Origin: Syntrophus sp. (in: bacteria)
GTDB lineage: Bacteria; Desulfobacterota; Syntrophia; Syntrophales; UBA8958
NCBI GenBank assembly: GCA_025355725.1
Contig: JANXZC010000090.1
Span: forward strand, 1-40,385
Direction of reading: 5' to 3'
Length of the DNA: 40,385 nt
A program made the translations under genes and the position numbers. Position 1 is the first letter of the stretch. Every line of letters begins with the position of its first letter. The notes below the pieces were generated by a model. The model had not been told where the DNA came from. It searched no databases and saw nothing but the letters and a program-made list of their open reading frames with translations. Below are positions 35,480 through 40,385 of this stretch, in pieces.

Positions 35480-35941
35480 TAGTCAGACGTCATCAATCAG
35501 ACATAGCAATCAATACCGGTTGGCATTGTAGCCACCAGTACTATTGTGAGGACCTCGATCCAATAGATACGGCGAATGCCCTGGTTTCCTACTTTAACGC
35601 CTGCCACAGCGAAGTGGATCTCGATGGCCTGCTGAACCTCTTCTACCTTTACAAAATGGATCTGGGGCGGGTAAAAAGCGAGTATGTACCCACACTGGGT
35701 ACACTGGTAAAAGTGCCAGGAAAATCAGTATCATCCATCAATCGGATGTTGTCGCTCCTGAAGCTTCCCCCGGAGGTGCAATTCATCCATGAAAAGCATC
35801 AAGACCTCGATGACGAAGAGCGCCGGAAACTATCAGCAGCGCGATCTCGTGAAGCTCCGCGACGATCTGAAAGGCCTGACGGATTTCATCGAACAACAGC
35901 TGCTGAGCATACAGCAGCAGGCTGCCGTTGCGCCAAAATAA
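35480..35941 (+). pseudogene. remnant of a ParB-family partition gene
   Basis: One frame, open from at least 35480 with no valid start, reads EDLDPIDTANALVSYF and then GKSVSSINRMLSLLKLPPEV. This matches the end of the ParB nuclease-like domain (ENLxREDLxPI) and its helix-turn-helix. After residue HEKHQDLDD the coding character moves to the next frame (35789-35941: NYQQRDLVKLRDDLKGLTDF, stop at 35941), so a frameshift lies near 35815-35835. The N-terminal box region is missing. ParB-like genes of this type are common on plasmids and integrative elements. An intact partner (parA) is not present. Confidence 0.65.
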
Positions 35942-36131
35942 GTCCTGATCACCATTTTTATTGAAGTCAAGAAGGCGTGAAACTCGCGTTGTGTGGCAGC
36001 TTTCAACCGGAACTGTTCAGGCATCGTGAAGAAAAATACTGCGATGCCGATTTCCCTGTTCATCTACAACTGTGCAACAGTAGGCATTTTTTAGAACTGA
36101 CTATTACCATTGGAAAGAGAGTAGTCGCGTT

Positions 36132-36149
36132 GACGCAGTCGCCGGGAAC
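36132..36149 (+). repeat. 18-bp direct repeat, left copy
   Basis: GACGCAGTCGCCGGGAAC is identical to 40218-40235. The two copies enclose the 1274-aa gene. Confidence 0.7.
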
Positions 36150-36319
36150 GCTCCGCATAACCGGCTGGCAATGAAGCGCAGAGGAATTGCCAGTCCGAGT
36201 TGATGCGATTGTTCGTTTCTGTATCTACGATTTGAAAGCTGCACCTATTTCCCCCATGGCTGACACTGCACACCAAGGATCGTCTGTTTGACCGCATTGG
36301 CTTCATCAAACATATAGCG

Positions 36320-39300
36320 TTAGTCAAATCTATGTCGATGTTCTAAGACTGAGCGTTTAGCCTCTTCACGATAAGTCTTTCCAAGCTCGCGAAGCACAGT
36401 GGCAAGTCTCGAAAAACCTTTGCTATCCGCTTGGTCAGCAACACCTTCCCAATTTTCTGCTAGTTTGGTTTCCTCTTTTCCGCCGGAAAACCAATAAGCG
36501 CCGCGAGAGTTGAAAATCCGCATTCTCAAACCTCGTCGGAATTCCAAATCCTCGTTGGAATCCAATAATTCACACACCGCTTCCAACCACAGACCGTTTT
36601 CGTCCCGCGGTGCAAAGAACAAAACCTCGCCGATTTGGTGCGAAGCGACCTCCCAGTGACCAGTTTCCAAACACTTTCTTTTGACATCTGCCACCCATTG
36701 GTGGAGACGTTTCCCATCAAAGGTTCCATTGGCTATAGATCCAGGCGGATAATCCCAATCCATCAATAGACCGTAGGCGCGCTCGGTTATACTTCTGGTC
36801 TTTTCGTCTGCTTCAGGTTTCTTTTCGGATTTATTATCAACTTCTTTTTCTTTGGTTGAACGGTAGATCATTTGGATCACGTCGCAGAAGAAGTCGGGAC
36901 TTTCAGCCAATTTACGATATAGTGTTTGCGGTCGTGCACTGCCGAACTTATTTAGCAGTCCGAGAAATTTCACTTCCATGGCAGCAAGGCGCTCTTGGTC
37001 GACCGTCTCATCGTTTTGGAGGTGATTAAAGACTTCTTCAATGGCATGCGCGTCAATATGGTTAATATCGCTAAACGCTTCGAGAGCACGAAGGCCTAAG
37101 TGAGAATACTCCCTGCCCCAAAGGTCACCTAACCAGAAGCACTGAATGGCAGCATCCGATCGTTCATTTTTGAGCAACTTGTCGATCGCATATTCCATGC
37201 TCTCAAGATGATTTGGATCCGGATGGACTTGGGCGCGCTTCCAGTACTCCGAATCGTTTTCAGGTAATTCGTCGGTGACGCATTCCCAGGTCTTGTTCAC
37301 AAATGGCAATGCGGCGAAGAATTTCGCTTTAGCTGGTAGGGACCAGCTCGACCGGTCGATGCTGTATACCCAATCCCATTGGTTGAGCAGAAAACGTCTC
37401 CATATGTAGCTCGCCGCAAACCTGAAATCGGCCTCGAGACCGGATTCCAAAAGTATTGGGAGAACTTGGGCGTCATCTGCCCGTTCAGTGTCAGCTCCGT
37501 AAGCATTGCCTACTTCGTGCGGCGACTCGACGGAACGCCAAAACGTCTTTAGACCATTGAAGCCACAACGATCCAAGATTTCGCGCAATGCATCAATCCG
37601 ACGCCGGAGTAAAAGGTAACGTTGCGCTTCCCAATTTCCCTTCTCTTCATACAGGTCGAAGTCACGGCCCGAGAAGAGCCGCTTATGACGCACTTCAGGT
37701 TCTTCGGGCTTGAGTTTGTCCGCAAGCGCATCCAGCGCCTGCAGGGCCTCCTCGGGAACGACCCATGCATCACTGTCTGCATATTTGCGGTGGTTCGCGG
37801 TCTTGGTAGTAAGAGCCATCCATAGCTCAAGTCGCTGATCCTCTGGCAGACCAATAATGGCAATCGACTGGAGGCGTGCCCGCAGCTTTCCTGCAAAATT
37901 ACTGAATTGGGGATTTAGATCGAAATAGAATGGTAGTAATTCCTTCAACCGTGTTGGATTATTTCCCGCAAGCTCAAGCGCTAGATCGGCATAGAAAGCT
38001 TCGTCTCTCCAACGCTGCCCATAAGTAGCTTCATCTTTCCAATCCTCGGGAATAAAGATGCGCCATTTGGGGCGGTGTGTGCCGCTTGAAGACGAATGGT
38101 GTTTGGGTAGTAAATCCAGTAAGAGTTTCCAAGCGATATCCTGGTTGGATCGAACAATCGCCCGAAGCGAGGCATGACGTTTAGCCTCGTCCGCAACTGT
38201 TTGCGGAAGCCAGGGAAGCAGTATCCTGGTTAGAGAATTTGCAGGCCGGTTCGCCCACTGCCCACCGGGATCCACAGATGAAAGATTTCCAAGAATGCTG
38301 CACACTCGAACCAAGTAATCGCCGCTCCACGCCAATGATTCCAGGGCCCAAAGCAAGCCCGTTACGAAGCTTCCGCCAGAAAATACGTCGCCTTCCTCTG
38401 CAAAAACTCCAGAAAATGGCTCATTAGGCTTTTCACTTGCACCTCCGACAGCGCTCAAAAAATCATCAGGTGATGCTTCAGCCAAAAGTGGTAATACATC
38501 ATTCACGCTAGCCCAACGTCTTGAATCGGCTTCTCCCAATAGCTGATATATCACCCGAGACGCAACCTGTTGAGGCCTCCCATGTGGGCAGGCTGTCAGT
38601 GATTCCCCGTGTGAACCCAACATCGCGAGCGTTTCCGCAATCCCCCCTCGCAGTTGCTTCGAATACCTTCGCTCTTTCCCATGGATGCTCGCTGAATTAC
38701 GCTGTTCCTTGGGCAATTCAAGCCTGGGGTCAGCTTCTGAAAGAACGGTGATAGACAGTCTTTCAAATCGCTCCAGAACGTCAGCACCGATCAGCTTGCC
38801 AAGGTAAAGCCATGGTTCGTAACGGGAAGTGAATTTCCAGCGCCCGCCGAAGAATTCCAGGGGGGCGGACTTGGCGCTGGCTGCTCTTCGAATTTTAGCA
38901 ATCCACTCCCCGTATGGTTTTCCCGTAAGTTCCCCTATAACCTCTTGGTCACCGACCGTCTCATCTTGCCATTCGCCGATTAGTTGAGCAATGGCAAGGT
39001 CACTTGCTTCAGATTGGTTTGCCCATTCTGGAAGGGCTGAAAGATTCTGAATTAGCCGGAGCAAGGAATTCAGGTCTCTACCAGCACGATTAGTAAGGGA
39101 CCTGGCACGCTCCTCAGAATACCCGGATTGGATCAGTGCTTTCTTCATCTCGTATACGTGAGGGCTGAGAAGCTCACAAGCGTTTCCATGCGGGGGGCCA
39201 CCAGATGGCGATGAATAAATGATCGCGTGCCGCCTTTGTAAAGCCCTCTGAATCAGCTGTGGACCTGATGCGCTCTCCAAGTCAAAATCTGCTATAAACA

Positions 39301-40144
39301 CATGTGATTCGTTAAGCGAGCATGCTTTTTTGAATGTATCGGCAGAGTCGAAAATCAGCACTCGGTTTTGGTGTTCCACACGCTCCTCTTCAGGAAGCGA
39401 AGCTACATAAGCACTAACGAAGTCTTTCGGGTGCTGCGGGAATCGTGTATCCAATCGAAGTTGAGAATCGTTTTGATCTACAATCAACCGTCGTAATTTC
39501 TCGCTCGCTTGTTCCCGTCCTATTGTGAAAAGGTCTGGAACGAGTGGTGGCGGCGCTCCGAATCCACTAACGATCTGCCAATGGTATTCTGCAGTGTCGA
39601 AGTCTTCGGGCAACTGACCTACTGCCGCGCCCAACCAATGCCCCAGCGCAGGAAACAGGCCAGTCCAGTCGGTTATTTGAGTCCCATCGAGAACCATCAC
39701 TTCCTTCCACTCACCCCGTGCTCTCTTTTTGGCGAGCCACGTTTGTATCCCCTCAATTTTCCAAGTGTCCTTCCAGTCACGTCTACCCGAAAGGGGAGTT
39801 ACAAAAATGAAAGTTGTTTCTCTTCTAACCTCCAACGGTGTATCTCTGGTTGCATCATGGTAGTCACGATTTGCCTTAGCATGGGCATCGACATTGGTAC
39901 CTATCTCCCAAATGCTCTTACCCTCTGGAACAAATGGGATGAATCCGATCGCTGTTTCCAGTTCCCCATCAGGCCCATGCTGACCAATACTGTCTCCTAG
40001 TGGAAATCGGCGATGACTCGGCCGAGGGCAGGAAGCGCAAACGAGTCTCCAAACCAGCTCTACAATTTTGCCTTGCGCAACGGCAGCATTGCCTCGGACC
40101 CAGTTATCAAGTTGGTTTTCATTGACAATTCTCGAAATTACCAT
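36320..40144 (-). CDS. large putative conflict/defence protein: possible nuclease, degenerate ATPase-like and helical repeats
   Basis: I do not recognise a named family for this 1274-residue protein. Residues 1-175 look like a PD-(D/E)XK nuclease: GPDGELE (Asp59), a strand ending IWEIG (Glu80), then AHAKANRDY (Lys90) and ETTFIFVTPL. Residues about 200-400 resemble the core of a STAND-type NTPase (FTIGREQASEKLRRL, HVFIADFDLE, YSEERARSLTNRAGRDLNSL), but no Walker A motif is visible. The remaining 850 residues are helical, rich in Trp and Leu, of HEAT/TPR-like character. Nuclease, switch and repeat sensor is the layout of Avs-type and related anti-phage proteins. AAAGGA precedes the start. It stands alone in an accessory region next to a broken ParB gene. 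Confidence 0.6.
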   Translation of the reverse strand: MVISRIVNENQLDNWVRGNAAVAQGKIVELVWRLVCASCPRPSHRRFPLGDSIGQHGPDGELETAIGFIPFVPEGKSIWEIGTNVDAHAKANRDYHDATRDTPLEVRRETTFIFVTPLSGRRDWKDTWKIEGIQTWLAKKRARGEWKEVMVLDGTQITDWTGLFPALGHWLGAAVGQLPEDFDTAEYHWQIVSGFGAPPPLVPDLFTIGREQASEKLRRLIVDQNDSQLRLDTRFPQHPKDFVSAYVASLPEEERVEHQNRVLIFDSADTFKKACSLNESHVFIADFDLESASGPQLIQRALQRRHAIIYSSPSGGPPHGNACELLSPHVYEMKKALIQSGYSEERARSLTNRAGRDLNSLLRLIQNLSALPEWANQSEASDLAIAQLIGEWQDETVGDQEVIGELTGKPYGEWIAKIRRAASAKSAPLEFFGGRWKFTSRYEPWLYLGKLIGADVLERFERLSITVLSEADPRLELPKEQRNSASIHGKERRYSKQLRGGIAETLAMLGSHGESLTACPHGRPQQVASRVIYQLLGEADSRRWASVNDVLPLLAEASPDDFLSAVGGASEKPNEPFSGVFAEEGDVFSGGSFVTGLLWALESLAWSGDYLVRVCSILGNLSSVDPGGQWANRPANSLTRILLPWLPQTVADEAKRHASLRAIVRSNQDIAWKLLLDLLPKHHSSSSGTHRPKWRIFIPEDWKDEATYGQRWRDEAFYADLALELAGNNPTRLKELLPFYFDLNPQFSNFAGKLRARLQSIAIIGLPEDQRLELWMALTTKTANHRKYADSDAWVVPEEALQALDALADKLKPEEPEVRHKRLFSGRDFDLYEEKGNWEAQRYLLLRRRIDALREILDRCGFNGLKTFWRSVESPHEVGNAYGADTERADDAQVLPILLESGLEADFRFAASYIWRRFLLNQWDWVYSIDRSSWSLPAKAKFFAALPFVNKTWECVTDELPENDSEYWKRAQVHPDPNHLESMEYAIDKLLKNERSDAAIQCFWLGDLWGREYSHLGLRALEAFSDINHIDAHAIEEVFNHLQNDETVDQERLAAMEVKFLGLLNKFGSARPQTLYRKLAESPDFFCDVIQMIYRSTKEKEVDNKSEKKPEADEKTRSITERAYGLLMDWDYPPGSIANGTFDGKRLHQWVADVKRKCLETGHWEVASHQIGEVLFFAPRDENGLWLEAVCELLDSNEDLEFRRGLRMRIFNSRGAYWFSGGKEETKLAENWEGVADQADSKGFSRLATVLRELGKTYREEAKRSVLEHRHRFD

Positions 40145-40209
40145 GTCCCATTTCCTTTTGGTTGACTGTCAACTTTCTATTCGGAAGATATCTTTAAGGA
40201 GCGCCGCGA

Positions 40210-40235
40210 TTCCCGGCGACGCAGTCGCCGGGAAC
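40210..40235. repeat. palindrome containing the right copy of the 18-bp repeat
   Basis: TTCCCGGCGAC (40210-40220) pairs perfectly with GTCGCCGGGAA (40224-40234) around GCA. The right part is the same 18-mer as at 36132-36149. It lies upstream of the large gene. Confidence 0.65.
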
Positions 40236-40298
40236 AAGTTATTCACTCAACTTTCGCAGGGGCGAAAAACTTGTAATATATTGTAATTATTAGTATTG

Positions 40299-40368
40299 TA
40301 GCGTCACAAAGCGTGATATATGGGTTTTGTTCCCCAACAAAAGTCCATCAACGCACGAGGTGACGCTA
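40299..40368 (+). promoter_or_regulatory. paired inverted repeats before the last gene
   Basis: TAGCGTCAC (40299-40307) and GTGACGCTA (40360-40368) form a 9-bp inverted repeat that encloses another hairpin, TTTTGTT/AACAAAA (40325-40342). The outer repeat ends on the ATG of the next gene and would mask its ribosome site (GAGGTG), which suggests leader control or a binding site. Confidence 0.45.
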
Positions 40369-40385
40369 TGAGCCAGCTTATATCA
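40368..40385 (+). CDS. start of a gene cut by the window edge
   Basis: ATG at 40368 follows GAGGTG by five bases and gives MSQLIS before the window ends. Only six codons are visible, so no identity can be given. Confidence 0.45.

Larger units (their letters stand above)
35412..36319. other. degraded accessory region
   Basis: Apart from the ParB remnant there is no gene in these 900 bases. The region holds one copy of an 18-bp repeat at 36132-36149 that recurs beyond the next gene. The lack of intact frames and the gene fragments suggest a site of past insertions and deletions. Confidence 0.55.

Overview
The window looks like the chromosome of a Deltaproteobacterium in the broad sense, most plausibly a Syntrophales-like anaerobe. 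This is inferred from protein character and gene order: a long-form HisG, a flavoredoxin-type flavin reductase, a PAS histidine kinase with an NtrC-type sigma-54 regulator, a stand-alone atpE for a c-subunit with a signal peptide, and hisA-HIT-yqeY-dnaG-rpoD in series. No 16S gene is present, so the assignment is tentative.

Layout. (1) 1-4909 is the right-hand end of an integrated mobile element, with AT-rich spacers. It holds a RepA-like AAA ATPase, a small excisionase/AlpA-like HTH protein, an unknown 230-aa protein and a tyrosine integrase. It ends in the displaced 3' half of a tRNA-Asn gene that still has its native terminator, so the element continues left beyond the window. (2) 4910-14020 is chromosomal: a lytic transglycosylase, a cold-shock protein with a structured leader, a secreted tandem rhodanese, a double-hotdog protein, a Cache-HAMP-SpoIIE phosphatase, and a group of small envelope proteins. 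(3) 14195-22204 is a long same-strand run: hisI-hisG-hisB, a lipoprotein, hisA, a HIT protein, yqeY, dnaG and rpoD. tRNA-Met, a zinc-ribbon coiled-coil protein and the RNase P RNA follow. (4) 23698-28008, minus strand, holds PEP synthase, then atpE followed by a Cache sensor with no output domain. (5) 28370-32571, plus strand, holds a small membrane protein overlapping a triple-PAS histidine kinase, its sigma-54 response regulator and the GTPase EngB. (6) 32696-35411 holds a flavin reductase, a SlyD-like FKBP and a CPA2-type antiporter. (7) 35412-40385 looks accessory: a broken ParB gene, a solitary 1274-aa protein with a possible nuclease domain and a defence-like layout, an 18-bp direct repeat on either side of it, and the first codons of another gene at the window edge.

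The most interesting points are the 1274-aa putative conflict/defence protein at 36320-40144, the strongly altered sigma region 4.2 (-35 recognition helix) in RpoD, the tRNA-Asn integration junction, and the atpE plus output-less Cache receptor pair. No CRISPR array or complete insertion sequence was seen.
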